64,000 nucleotides of DNA. Source: Salvia splendens. Taxonomy: Eukaryota; Streptophyta; Magnoliopsida; Lamiales; Lamiaceae. Below are positions 33,043 to 45,627 of the stretch, piece by piece. The stretch lies in NCBI RefSeq assembly GCF_004379255.2, contig NC_056043.1:744001-808000 (forward strand). The letters run 5' to 3'. Made by a program: the position numbers and the translations under genes. The notes under the pieces were generated by a model that was not told where the DNA came from, did no database searches, and saw nothing but the letters and a program-made list of their open reading frames with translations. Each line of letters opens with the position of its first letter. Positions within the stretch are counted from its first letter, which is position 1.

Positions 33043-34769
33043 TTGAAGCAGAGGTACGGATCAAAAGTCTCGAAGATGGCAGTTCGACTTGAAGCCGAGA
33101 AATTTACCGGTACAAATGATTTCGCGATATGGAGGATGAAAATGCGAGCAATGTTTACACAACAAGGACTTGCATCGGCTTTGGAGACGAAGGAGAAAGA
33201 TCCAAAGGAAAAGGGGGTTCTAGATGAGAAGCTCTTGCTGAAGCAGGCCGAGATCGAGGCCAAGGCTCACTGCACGATCGTATTGTGCCTCGCCGATAAA
33301 GTCTTACGGGAGGTGGCAAAGGAGACGACTACTGCAGGCATTCTCACCAGGTTAGAGGACCTTTATCTAACGAAATCTTTGGCCAACAGGTTATATATGA
33401 AGCGTAGGCTATATTCATATAGATTTCTTGAGAATAAGGGTGTGTTGGAACAATTGGAAGAGTTTAACAAGTCCATAGACGATCTGGAAAATATTGATGT
33501 TGCCATAGGAGATGAAGATAAGGCGATCCTGTTGTTAAATGCTCTTCCTAGGTCATTTGATCAATTGCGAGATGCTATATTGTATGGGAAAGATAAGGCG
33601 ATTACATTTGTGGAGGTTCAAACCGCTGTGAGAGCTAAGGAACTTCACAAAGAGGGTAGAAGCAGTGAAGCTGGTTCATCTATTGCAGAAAGTCTAAACG
33701 TCAAGAAGCTTAAGTTCAAGAAACCCTTTAAGAAGGATCATGATGGTTCGAAATCTGTCCAGAATGGCCAGAAGGAAAGCAGGTCTTGTCATTGGTGCAA
33801 GAAACCTGGACATCTCAAGAAAGATTGCTTTGCTTGGAAAAGGAAGCAAGCACAAACCGGTGAGAAAATAGTTAATGCGACTGATGGTGAAAATGAGATG
33901 AATGAAGATCAGATTCTCAATGTAATGGAGAGTGGGGTCGGTGGATCTTGGATTATGGATTCAGGCTGTAGTTTCCACATGAGCTCAAATTTGTTGTGGT
34001 TTCAAGATCTGGGTGAATGTACTGGATCAGTCATTTTAGGCAACAACCATGTCTGCCAAGTAAGAGGAATTGACTATGTGAAGCTGAAAATGAAAAATAG
34101 ATGTGTGATAACTCTTACTGATGTGCGGTATATTCCTCAAGTAAAGAGGAATCTGATATCCCTTGGACTTCTTGAAAAAAAGGGGTGTGTGTTTGCCTCT
34201 TCTGGTGGAAGGATGGTAGTCAGTAGAGGAGGAAAGACAATGATGGAGGCTGATAGAAGAGGAAGTTTGTATTACCTGTTGGCAGAAGTGCAGATCTCCA
34301 CTGAATCAAATAAACTCTGTTGTCACAGATAAAAGATTGTGGCATATGAGACTTGGACACCCTGCTCAAGGGAGTTTAAGGGAGCTGGTGAAGAAGGGAG
34401 CAGTGCAAACTCAGATTGATAAGCAACAACTCAAGTGTGAAGAGTGTGTGCTTGGAAAATCAATGAAACAATCATTTCCAAAGGGAAGGCATTTGTCTAC
34501 TCAGCCATTAGATTATGCCCATAGTGACCTTTAGGGGCCTGCTCAAGTGAACTCCATAGGAGGTGGCAGATACTACATGACTATTATTGATGATTTCTCA
34601 AGAAAAATATGGATCTATGTACTCAAAGAGAAGTCATAGGCTTTCAAGAAATTCTCTATTTGGTGTTCTGAAGTTGAGCTTGAAAAGGGCTTGGTGTTCA
34701 AGTGTCTCAGAACTGATAACAGTCTAGAGTTTTTGTCTAAGGAGTTTGGTGACTACTGCAAGAATAAGG
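33043..34769 (+). pseudogene. Copia-1 gag-protease-integrase, unit 1 part
   Basis: Gag opens at 33043 (or at the second Met, 33076, MAVRLEAEKF) and runs to 34332 with a UBN2-like gag, the zinc knuckle CHWCKKPGHLKKDC and protease SWIMDSGCSFHMS. After a frameshift the pre-integrase (WHMRLGHPAQGSLRELV) and integrase follow. The integrase has HSDL, then TAG where Trp is expected, IDDFSRKIW, another TAG after KEKS, and RTDNSLEF. The element is cut at 34769 by the duplication junction, so its remaining pol and 3' LTR are only in unit 2. Confidence 0.9.
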
Positions 34770-35278
34770 GGACGAGCCGCCGCGAGGGTGGGGGTTTTCG
34801 GGGACACCATGGGGACGACGGTGAGGCAGAGACTCGCCAACCGGAGGAGGCGCGACTTGAGGAAACCGGCCCCGCTACCCTCGATCATGTGTTGGAGAGA
34901 TTGGGAAAATTCGAGACAGAGAGAGATGATACAGACCGTCGTGTCGAGAATCTTGACCCTTCTTGGTCGCGTGAAACGGAGCCACCTTCGGGTTTTGGCG
35001 TCGGAGATGACTGGGAGTTCGACGAGGCGCGTCGCATGAGATCGGGAGACAGGGCTGGTCACGGGAGAAACCCTAATTGGGGTTTCCGCGAGGGTTCGCA
35101 GGACACCAGGCCTATACGCGATAACTTCGGTCGTAATGGGCCCGGTTGGACGACACAAGGCAACCGCAATCCGAGGGTGGGGGGTTCGATCAAGCTTATA
35201 ATCGCCCGAAGACGTGTTGGGACCCCCCTCAAAGATATCAGGGTAATGCGCAGGTTTCGAGAGGCAGCAGGGGTGTAG
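34691..35278 (+). other. Chimeric open frame across the duplication junction
   Basis: The first 27 codons are Copia integrase (RTDNSLEFLSKEF), then from TSRREGGG the frame is Gypsy-1 gag; the fusion is in frame by chance. The junction at 34770-34772 has GGA shared by both parents. There is no reason to think it is a gene; it marks the duplication breakpoint. Confidence 0.9.
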
Positions 35279-38200
35279 GATGGATCCACCGCGATTCGAC
35301 GGGTTAGACGCGACAAATTGGATCTCTAGAGTCCAATATTACTTCAATCACCTTATGATGCCCGAGGCTCAACGATTACATTATGCGGTGATGTTATTTG
35401 ACCAACCGACTGCAGAATGGGTTTATAATTATTGTGCAAACAACGAGTTCGTTACGTGGAACGAATTTCTGGAGGATGTTCGGGATCGCTTCGATAGGAG
35501 GAGCTTTCAGAATTATTTTGGGCTGCTAGAAAAACTCACGCAAACGGGGCCACTGTTGGAGTACCACAATACGTTCGAAAAATACTTGAATCGGGTCCAT
35601 GGGGTCCCGGAATCGGAGTTGTTCACTTTGTTTGTAGCAGGCCTCAAACCGGACATTCAGGAGTGCGTGAGGTTACACAGACCGGAGTCATTGTCAGCCG
35701 CGATGGCCTTGACTTTGGAGTGGACGGAAGCTACGCATGAGCGCGGACCGCATCAAGCCTTTTCAGCCGCACAACGTCGGCCTTGGCAGAACCGTGAGGG
35801 CCGAGGGCAGGCAAGCACCTCAGCGGCACCGACATCGGCAACAGGCACAGCCGCCGCATGACAGACCTCGAGTTCAGTGGCTCGCAGTGGGGAAAGGCCG
35901 CGGCCCGGCGCGATTCGGGTATCCCAAGCTGAAAAGACGGAGCACGCCCGTCAGGGTTTGTGTTACTATTGCCCCGAGAAGTAGAGTGTCGGGACGTGTG
36001 CAAACAGAGACTACTATGCTACGCGGAGGAAGAAGAGGGTGATGATGATGAGTCGGAGGGATTTCCGACTGATGAGGCTGTGCCGACTGACGTGTCGCAT
36101 ATTCACGCGATGGATGGGGGTCGTCAATCTCGGCCTATGAAGGTCGTGGGGTGTTATACACGATCGCCAAGTGTGTGTCCTAATTGACACAGGGAGCGAC
36201 CGGGATTTTCTCCACCCGAAGGTTGCAGAATCATTGCACTTATCGCTCTCGCCTATTCGTCCATTCAACGTGATTGTGGGCAACGGGGCGGCCCTTCTTT
36301 GCACACACGTTTCCAGACAGACGAAATTGGAGGTGCAGGGCTAGGTTTTCATGGTGGATCTCCATATTTTACCTATTCACGGTCCAGATGTGATTCTGGG
36401 AATGGACTGGCTTGAATCGTTGGGGAAGGTGACCGCGGATTTCGCAGGAAAAACATTGGAATTTGTTCACGGAGAGAGCCGTATTACATTGACGGGGGTT
36501 ACGCCACCTGCCCGTAAGATGGATGGAGCCTCGCTGGCGGCTTTGATGTCCCCTTCAGGAGGTTTGGAAGTATTTGAGATCATGTTCTTGGAACCGGAAA
36601 CGACCACCACCACGTCCGAGGCCCGAGAGGACTTTCCAGCGGATCTTACGCCGGCTATAGCAGCGGTTTTGGAGACTTACAGACCGGTTTTCAGCATGCC
36701 GTCAGGGATGCCACCATCGTGTTCTTATGATCACCGCATACATCTGTTGCCGGGCACGAAACCGATCAACGTCAGGCCGTACCGCTACCCCTATTTTCAA
36801 AAAAACGAGATAGAGCGTGAAAGGAAGGAATTTTGCACGCGTGTCGTAGGCGCGTGTTCTTCCTATTCAACAATACTTATGCGTTCCCACTTCCCAAAAT
36901 ACTATTAATTAGTATGTGGTAAGTCAGATGTCGATCCCACGAGGAACGGTCGTATCCATTATGTATTTCAACACTTAAGAGTTTGGCGATGCCACCACGC
37001 TTTAATTTGGGGTTGGGAATTAAACTACGAAATATAAACAAGGCTTAAACTAATGTGGGAACTAAGAGTGCAAATAAAATTCAATATTCCTTCATATACA
37101 CTGGAACGTAAACTGGGCAAGCTAATAAACTGGGCAGTTTGGCAGCAAAATAAAAAAAAACAGCACCTAGAATAATGACAACACTTTGTAAAATAGCACT
37201 TTCAAGAAATAAAGGAACAAGGGGAAAGGAACTAGCTTTTGTCACTAAAATTACTAAGTAAAAGAAGCAAAAGGAACTAAGTAGAAGGTTGCTAACTAAA
37301 TTCTAAGTGTTCACACAAAGCTAGAGAAGCTAATTTACTAGGAAAGAGACACTTAAAAGGTGGGATCTAAAAGCCTACTTAACTAGCTAATTTGGAGACT
37401 TCCTAAAGTGACTAAGCTGACATGAAAAGCATGAGAGAGAGAGTTTAAAACTGATTTTGGAGGCTCCATGTCAAAGAGTGAAAAAGAATTGTACTTGTTG
37501 CTTGCTATTGGCTATTAACCAATGGTAAAAGGTAGTTGGCAACTAAACTAAACTAATGGTAAAAGGATTAGCACTTTGAAATCAGCTTTTCGGGTTCCTA
37601 AATGCACTAAGGTACGAAAACATGAGTAAAGAAAGGACTAAATGGCTGCTACACACTTAACTATGCTAGAGAAACACCAAATCAATAAGTTAGCTACCTA
37701 ATTATACCTTGAAAACACCAAATAAAAAGCTGAAAATTAACAACTTGGAGAAGATAAACAAATCTTAAGAACATTCAACAATGGAGGATAGAAATAACTA
37801 AAGAAATTACAGCAACTAAAACACACTAGCATACAAGAACCAAGCTACTAAGCAGGGAAAAATCACCATACAAATTGCAACTTAAAACACATTGTTTCTC
37901 TTCTTTTTTTTACTGATTTTCAAAATTAAAGGAATGGAAAAGAAGATTAAATAGCAGAACTAAACACTTAGGAAAGATCAAAGAAATAAGATGCAAAAGA
38001 AAAATCTAAACAAGCTAAGCAAGTAAAACCAAACTAGCAACAACTACTATTTTTTTACTTCTTTTCTTCCATCTAAAGTTTCAAGTAGAATCAGCCCCTG
38101 CAAAACCCTTTTAGAAGCATACAAACTTCAAATAAACAAACAAAGAAATCAACAAAGACAAAGGCTGGCTAAGGAACAAAAAAGTAAGTCAATGCAAGAA

Positions 38201-40430
38201 ATTTTAACTAAAAGCTCAAGAACACCAACAACCAAACATAAATAAACACCTAGAGATTTAAATACACCAAAAGCTTTTTTTAAATCAGTCCAAAAACCTT
38301 AACTAGAGAGTTAAGATGCTGGAAAATGAGTACAACCAAGGAATTAGATCATTCAAAGCATTAAAACACTACATAACTACAAGCTTCACCCCATGGTGAG
38401 CAAAAAATGGCCATGGCTGCCTATGGTTCGAAATTTGCTTCAAGGATGAGAGAAAACTAAGCTTAGAGAGAGAAACTAAAACTAACTAAAGCTAGCTAAA
38501 GAGTGGTTCCCCCCCCCAAAAGTTTTGCCAAAAGATAAGTTTTGTTGATTTTGTTACACATCTTCCAACCAATCTGATGTGGAAGTCTTCTCCACTCCCC
38601 ATGATGGTAGTTGGCTTCTTTTTCCTTCAAAAGTGTCGCTTGTGGGCATTGGTAGCACAAAGACTCGTCAACTTAGCTTTGAAATGCGACTTTGAAGAGC
38701 TATCAACATTGCTCAGACACTGGCCAATCCATCAAACTGTGCAGTTTGTGTCTTGTGGATTCTTTTTCTTCTCAAACTACTGAATTTGCATCCAATTTGC
38801 TTATACTTTTGCATGTAATTCAGAATCCCTTCCATTAGCATGCTCGTCGGACCACTCCATTCATTTCCTGCCAAAACATGCATCTTCTCATGCAAATATT
38901 CAACTAAAGAATGCAAAAAGTGGTCCAATTCAAGTGACGAAAACTAGCCTATCAGAGCGGCAGGTAACCAGAGGATTATTCAGAGAAGCAACAGTCCATT
39001 CTCCTCACCAGTGCTACTGATTCGTAAGAAAGATGGATCTTTTCACTTCTGCATTGATTATCGTGCGCTGAACACCGCCACTGTACCGGACCATTTTCCA
39101 ATACCCACGACGGATGAGCTTTTTGATGAATTGGGTAAGGCCCGGGTGTTTACGAAGCTAGATTTGCGGTCGGGTTACCATCAGATCAGGATGCATGATG
39201 AGGATGTATTTAAAACTTCCTTTTGAACACATGACGACCATTTTGAATTCTTGGTGATGCCTTTTGGGTTGACGAATGCCCCATCAACTTTCCAGGCAGC
39301 AATGAACGCAATTTTTGAACCTATGCTACGGAGGTTCGTCATTGTTTTCTTCGATGACATACTGGTTTACATCCCGACTCTGGAGGATCATGGAGAGCAC
39401 TTGTCCGCTGTATTGAAGGTTTTACAAGAAAACAGTTTCTTCGTCAAGTTATCCAAGTGCTCTTTCTGCAGTTCCACCGTGGAATATTTGGGGCACTTGA
39501 TCAGCAATGGCTCCCTTATGGCCGACCCCAACAAAATTAGTGCGATGACGGCTTGGCCGAAGCCGAAGAATGTTAGGCAACTCCGTGGGGTTTTGGGACT
39601 AACAGGCTATTACCGTCGTTTTGTAACGGGATACACGCTGATTGCGTCACCCTTGACGGATCTGTTGAAGAAGGACGCGTTCGTATGGACCCCGGAGGCG
39701 GATTCTTGTTTCTTGGATCTTAAAGGAGCCATGACGACAGCCCCGGTGTTTCGTCTACCTGATTTTGAGATGACTTTCTGCGTCGAGACGGACGCTTCTG
39801 ATACGGGCATTGGCGCAGTGTTACTCCAGGATAATCACCCGATTGCTTTTTTTAGCAAGAAACTTGGCCCTCGCCGCCAAGTCACTTCCACTTATCACAA
39901 AGAATTATAAGCTATTGTCGAGGCGGTGCAGAAATGGGGTCAATACCTTCTTTGGAGAGAGTTCATCATTAGGAGTGATCAGAAGAGCTTGAAAGAATTG
40001 CTCCAGCAGATAGTGTAGACGCCGGAGCAGCAGCTGTATGTACGTAAACTCATGGGGTATAAGTTCGTTATCGAGTATAAGAAGGGGATCACGAACCGAG
40101 CAGCTGACGCGCTGTCAAGGGGTGAGGCAGACGAGCCGTCCGACGTGCATGCGGTAGCGACACCGGAGATCGAAGAGGGCCCCGATGCAGAGCATAGCGG
40201 CAAAATTCTGGCAGCTGCGGCACATCCTATCCCGCAGCTGCTGGATTTACTTCGGCGGGAAACCGCGGCATCCCCGGAGATGTGGGAAATCACGGCCGAT
40301 ATAAAGGGGGGTCGGGCCCCACCTCATTTGGCCTTAGTGGACGGGTTGGTGTACTACAACCGGCGCTTATTTGTGAGCTCACGGTCGTCGGCGAGGACGC
40401 CAACGGGTGGGTTTGCCAACGGGTGGGTTT
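34770..40430 (+). pseudogene. Gypsy-1 gag-pol copy in unit 2
   Basis: Lacks the LTR and the first 109 nt of gag; otherwise the same broken gag, protease, RT and RNase H as in unit 1, with the same stops. Gag core is 35280-35861; RT resumes at 38960 after the nested insertion, with VFFDDILVY in 39251-39910. It ends at the same inverted Athila junction. Confidence 0.85.
36818..38954 (-). mobile_element. Solo-LTR-like insertion, copy in unit 2
   Basis: Same element as 17965-20100, one base longer from a C-run at about 38509. GAGCG flanks at 36813-36817 and 38955-38959. Confidence 0.7.
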
Positions 40431-42118
40431 GCCACCCCATGATAGGCATACATGTTTTGGACAGGTACCACATTCTGCCTTTGATCTAACTGTCTCTGCA
40501 AGTCTTCGAGTTGTTGTTGAAGCTGAGCATTCGTTGGAGGAGGAGGTGGTGGTGGAACATTATTCCCTTCTACGTTCTCCATCAGGATAGGAGAATGTGG
40601 CTCAAACTGAATAGGGGAGTGAACTGGTGACAGAGTAGGTGACGGTGATTCTTGAACCGGTGAAGGTGATCATCTTTGGACCGGAGAAGAGACTCGAATC
40701 CTTTGATTTAGCCTTCTCAAAGCGTTTCTCCTTCTGTTGGATGCTTCGATCTCAAGATCGATAGGCTCTAAAGGTGGACCTCTAGAGCGTGTGTGCATAC
40801 AACCTGAAACAAGAAAACTCAATGTGAGAGCTCAAAAATAAAACAAAAATTAAAGCAATAAAGTCTAAACTAGTAATCTCTATCTTTACCACGATATTGA
40901 GCTAAATTAACACAAATTGTCCCCGGCAACGGCGCCAAAAACTTGACTCGACTTATTTTAACACAAGAGATTCCCGCAAGTGTACGGGGCTAGTGTAGCA
41001 CAAAGCAAGCAAGAGTATCGTATCCCACAAGACAAAATGTATAAACTCAAGTACCACGGACCGATGTTAACTACTATCTAGACAAATCAAAGGTTTGGTT
41101 TGATTCTTGGAAAAACAATTAAACATAAACAAGTTAAAAGCACGCAGCAAAGGATAGGTTTCAAATAAGAGAATAAAGTAGAGCTTTGGATCCAACTACA
41201 ACGAACACAATGTGAACAATTCAACAACTTCGATTACCCAATTGAAGTCTCTAGGATTACTAGGAAAGCCGCTAGTCTATGCTAAGCCCTCTCTCGAGTG
41301 CACTCAACCCTTTGATTAACCATTAATATTGAAGTCTCCCTCTAATACTTCACAATTAACTCCGTAAAACAAAAGGCTCAAGCCCTCACTCTAGAATTCC
41401 TTCTCTCGAATGTAAATTATCTAGGTGTTGTTCATTCTTTTATCAATCCTAATTAGGTATCTCTCGATTACTCAAAACTAGGTCAACAAACTCAATTGGT
41501 AGCTAAGCAATTGAATTGAAAAAGCTCAAGAATGAAACAAAGGAATCACAAGGGCATAGGTAATCAAAAGTCCTTGAATTAATCAAAAGCGTTCATTGTA
41601 GTCTTCACCAAAACTCTACAAGAGATTTAGCTACTCATATGCAACACAAATTCACAAGATAAATCCATAGAAAATAAGTTGGATAGCAAACTAATGAAAA
41701 TACTCCCAAGGGTGGATTGGAGGGCAATTCGTCTTCGTCTTCAACCTTGTTGAGGGTTGGGATTCCTTGTCTTGCAAATCCGCTCTCAAACCTCTCCAAA
41801 ACTACTGCTGGGCGTGTATTGTATCTCTGGTGTTGAAAACCTAGCTGTCTTTTATACTCGGGGCGGAAATAAAGCATTTGTAACGCTCCGCACAAATCGC
41901 CCGGCCGGGTGATATGTAAGTGGGAAAACACCCGACCTGGTGTTTCCTCAGGATCCCGTGTGTCGTACAAAACACCCGACCGGGTGATTTGGAATTTGGA
42001 AAACACCCGGTCGGGTTTTTCCTCTGGACCTCGACAGCTTCTTCGAAACACTCGACCGGATGTTTTGGCCGATGAAAAACACCCGACCGGGTGAACCCTC
42101 TGGACTTTTCAACACTTG
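40429..42118 (-). mobile_element. Athila-like LTR, primer site and gag fragment, copy in unit 2
   Basis: Same as 21575-23264: LTR about 40944-42118, primer site about 40920-40937, gag start about 40798 and truncated at about 40429. The palindrome array is at about 41898-42094, with one T-to-A change beside the last palindrome. Confidence 0.75.
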
Positions 42119-44001
42119 TTTATTTTCGCTCGCTACAAAGAAATCAACCTACTTATTTAGCGGACCTATTTTACTTTTATTCTACTGCACTTCAACATTT
42201 TCCTAATTAGTGTCATAATAGTATTAGGCTAGTTTGAAATTTGAATTGATGTGTGGAAATTTGGGACTTTACAGTTTAGCCAAATTTGAACGTTATGCAT
42301 GGTTGTTGTGCACAAGCACATCCAGGATTCAAGAATGCTTAACACAAGTATTAAGCGGCGTATATGATAAATCAACTTCAGTTCTCATGTTTTCAAAATT
42401 AACAAACTAATACTACTAGTCAAACACTTATAGCACGAGGTATTCTTCAGTAGACTAAAAGTCATAGATAATACTCCCTCCTTCCGCGAATAAGAGTTCC
42501 GGGTTTTACGATATGTTAAGAAAAATGGGTGAGTAAAAGTTAGTGGAATATGAGTCTCACTCATCTATATTAGTTTTAAAAGAAATGGGAGTGGAATGAT
42601 TTAATGAATTATGGAGCTTATATACCATTACAATTAAAATGAATCGAGACTCTTATTTGCGGACGGATCAAAATAGAAACACAAGATCCTATTTGCATAC
42701 AGAAGAAGTACTGGTCAAACATTTATAGCACGAGGTATTCATCATTAGACTAAAATCTACTCCGTCCATCCTAGTTTAAGAGTCCTATTTTGCCTTTTTT
42801 GTCTGTCTCATTTTAAGAGTCCTATTTAGAATTTACCATATTTGGGCATAAAATTTAACTTTATTGTTGATGAAATTTACATTCAAATGTCATTACTTTC
42901 ATAAAATAAAACAAAACAAAATCTTAAACATACAAAAAGTCAAAAGGGTCTCACTTTCCACTACCTCACTTCAATTAATATACACTCCAACAACCATTAC
43001 CTCATTTCAATTATTACACACTCCAACAATTTCTTAAAACTCCTTTAATAATTGCACTCCTAAGTGGGACAAAGGAAGTATATACTAGTCACACATGTGT
43101 AGCAATACTAGTCACACACGAGGTGTAGTCCTCATTAGACTAAAATTTATATGGATGCACGATAAATAATAGACTAAATTTAAAATATGGACACCTCGTA
43201 TGTCCCACTCCTTAATTCCTCGTACGTAGTGATATCAGTTGGACGTGAAAGAGTGACCAAATTTACAAAATTAAAAGAAACTCTAATTTCTTGAAAAATT
43301 AGTTTTTATTTAATATTCCTTCGTCTCATAAAAGTAGAAACTTTTGGGATATTATTATTGAGAATGGAGCTCACCTAATAAAAGAGTTCCTAAAATAGAA
43401 GTTTGATATTTTTATGAGATTGATGAAAATGGAAAATTGTTTATTTTTGTGGGACAGATGGAGTATATAAAAACTGATTGCAAAACAATTATTTTCCATT
43501 ATTTATATGTGGTGCCGAACCCTCTACCAACTAAAAATAAAATAATGGATATAAAATAAATATGAGAAAAAATGCTTATTTAGACTATTTAACGTTGGTT
43601 TGTATTTCTTGTGAGAATTTCAAGTCATTTTGAAACTCTGAATTTTTCAGCTTCGGCAATTGGGAATGCTCATGTTATAATCCATGATTACTTTCAATTT
43701 TCGCCTGTGATCGAACAAAATACACAATTGTTTTGGTAAGGAGGGTGTTAAATCTCATTAAACCTAAACGAAAATTCAAACTATTTAATTTAAATAAATA
43801 CGTGAAGAGAATGAGAGTTTAGGGTCTATTAAAAGGTACTTCTTATTATTGATGATTCCAAACATATGATGTAGTTACATCACTTATAGAAAGGAAATCA
43901 TCTAATCCTATCGGTTCAAATAAAAGCATCAAGGGAAATGAACCGAAAAGAAAAACCCTTGAAGGAGTCCACGACTCTACAAAAAGTATTACAATTCCTT
44001 A

Positions 44002-45627
44002 CTATGGCTTCTCATATGGAGTTGCCATCACATGTAAATTTTGTATTCTTGAAGCTGTGTTTCCAATATTTTCAGTCATATCAAAATCCTCAGCCTTGAC
44101 ACCTTCTGGAAGTTTCCAGTCGAAGTGGTAGAGCAGTTGAGCTAGAGCCGACTCCATAGCAGCCAGACCGAACGAAGTCCCGGGACATATTCTTCTTCCG
44201 ATTCCAAATGGCAAGTACTTAAAATCACTACCCACGAAACTCAGTTCTTCATTCTCGAATCTCTCGGGCTCAAACGTCTCCGGATCTTTCCAGTACCTCA
44301 GGTCCCTCTGCATCGCCCAAATATTTACCATCACCATTGACCCAGCCGGTATGGTGTATCCATCGATCACGTGCTCATCGATGCAAGCTCTAGGCAGCAT
44401 CGGAGCAGGAGGGTGCAACCTCAGAGTCTCTTTGATCACCAGCTTTAGATACTTCATATCATGAACGGCGTCGTTTTGTTCAATGCTAGCTCTATTTCCT
44501 TTCAAGGCCTGTCTTACTTCCGCTTGTACCTTGGCCATCACTCGAGGGTGCCTCAACAGTTCTACCAGAGTCCAATCAGTAGTTGACGCTGACGTATCAG
44601 TTCCAGCAGTGAACATATCCTGTATTTTATTAAATACACATTATAGCTAGTACTATTGTGTTATTTAAATCAATTTCATTAATAGAGAGAATATATATAG
44701 ATATATACTTACAAACAAAACAGCCTTGATGTTGTTGTCATCAATTGGATACTGGAGCTGCCCTTCTTCCTTAGCCCTGAGAAACACATCAACCAAATCC
44801 TCACTCCCAAACTCCGAATTCCCCAATCTCCGCCCACCGGATTCCGCCCGGTTACTCCTATGGCGAGCGATGACATCATCGAGAATCGCATCGAGCCTGC
44901 GCCGCATCACCTTCATGAGCTGCAGCTTCCTCCAGCTCATCACGTCGGCGATTCTAGACGACGGAAACAGATCCACAATCTCAAAGCCTGCGACCATCTT
45001 TTGCGAATCCGCCATCGTCTTCAGCAGCATCTCATTATCCTTGCAGGCAGCGCCAAAGGCAGCGCGGCAAGTGACAGAACTCGCCATTGCAAACAACTTC
45101 TCAGTGATATTCACTGCGTTTCCAGAAGATTCGCGCAACGATTTGACCAAGCGAGCTGACTCGTCTTCTCGAATCGATTGAAACAAGTCCACCATTTTGG
45201 GGCTGAAGAGTTCGCTGATGCAGAGCTTCCTCATCTGGCGCCAGTAACCGCCGCAGGGGCTGAAGCCGAGGTCGGTGCGGTCGTACCACATGATCTTACT
45301 CGCCACGCTCTGAGGCCGCTCTGCGAAGCCTGGGTCGAGATCTTTCAGCATCTTCTTCGCCATCTCTGGAGACGAGACGACGATGGTGTTGGACTCCCCG
45401 AGCTTGAGGTGCATCAAGGGGCCGTGCTGGTTCGATAGATCTCTGAAGCAGCGGAAGGGAGGATCACTCATTTGGTGAAGGTTTCCGATTATAGGAAGTT
45501 TTCGGGGGCCGGGTGGAAGCTGTTTTGTTGATTTGCTATTTTTGGATATCTTCTTCCCTTCATTGAAGAGGAAGAAGAAGATTGCAGAGAGAATGAGAGT
45601 AGAAACGATTGGTATTAGCTCGACCAT
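44002..45627 (-). CDS. CYP71-type cytochrome P450, copy C' (intact duplicate)
   Basis: Exons 45627-44713 and 44619-44002, 510 aa. The protein appears identical to copy C, including the anchor, PPGP, AGTDTS, ExxR and haem Cys450. The intron and at least 2 kb of upstream sequence (TATA at about 45675 and MITE at about 45827) are also duplicated, so regulation should start out the same. Role as for copy C: an ER haem monooxygenase of unknown substrate. If the duplication is real, gene dose is doubled. The in-frame upstream ATG at 45651 is disfavoured for the same reason as in copy C. Confidence 0.92.

Larger units (their letters stand above)
15917..34769 (+). repeat. Tandem duplication unit 1 (18,853 bp)
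   Basis: This block is repeated directly at 34770-53622. It starts within Gypsy-1 gag and ends within the Copia integrase. It carries decayed Gypsy-1, an Athila-like fragment, P450 copy C (intact), a Harbinger element, P450 copy D (dead) and the 5' two-thirds of a Copia element. Offsets between matching features are 18,853 or 18,854 throughout, changing only at homopolymer runs (near 19655, 27560, 29100 and 30630). Confidence 0.97.

Noticed and set aside
34691..35278. Junction frame as a new fusion gene
   Set aside because: It joins fragments of two dead retroelements at a duplication breakpoint; the frame match is coincidental.
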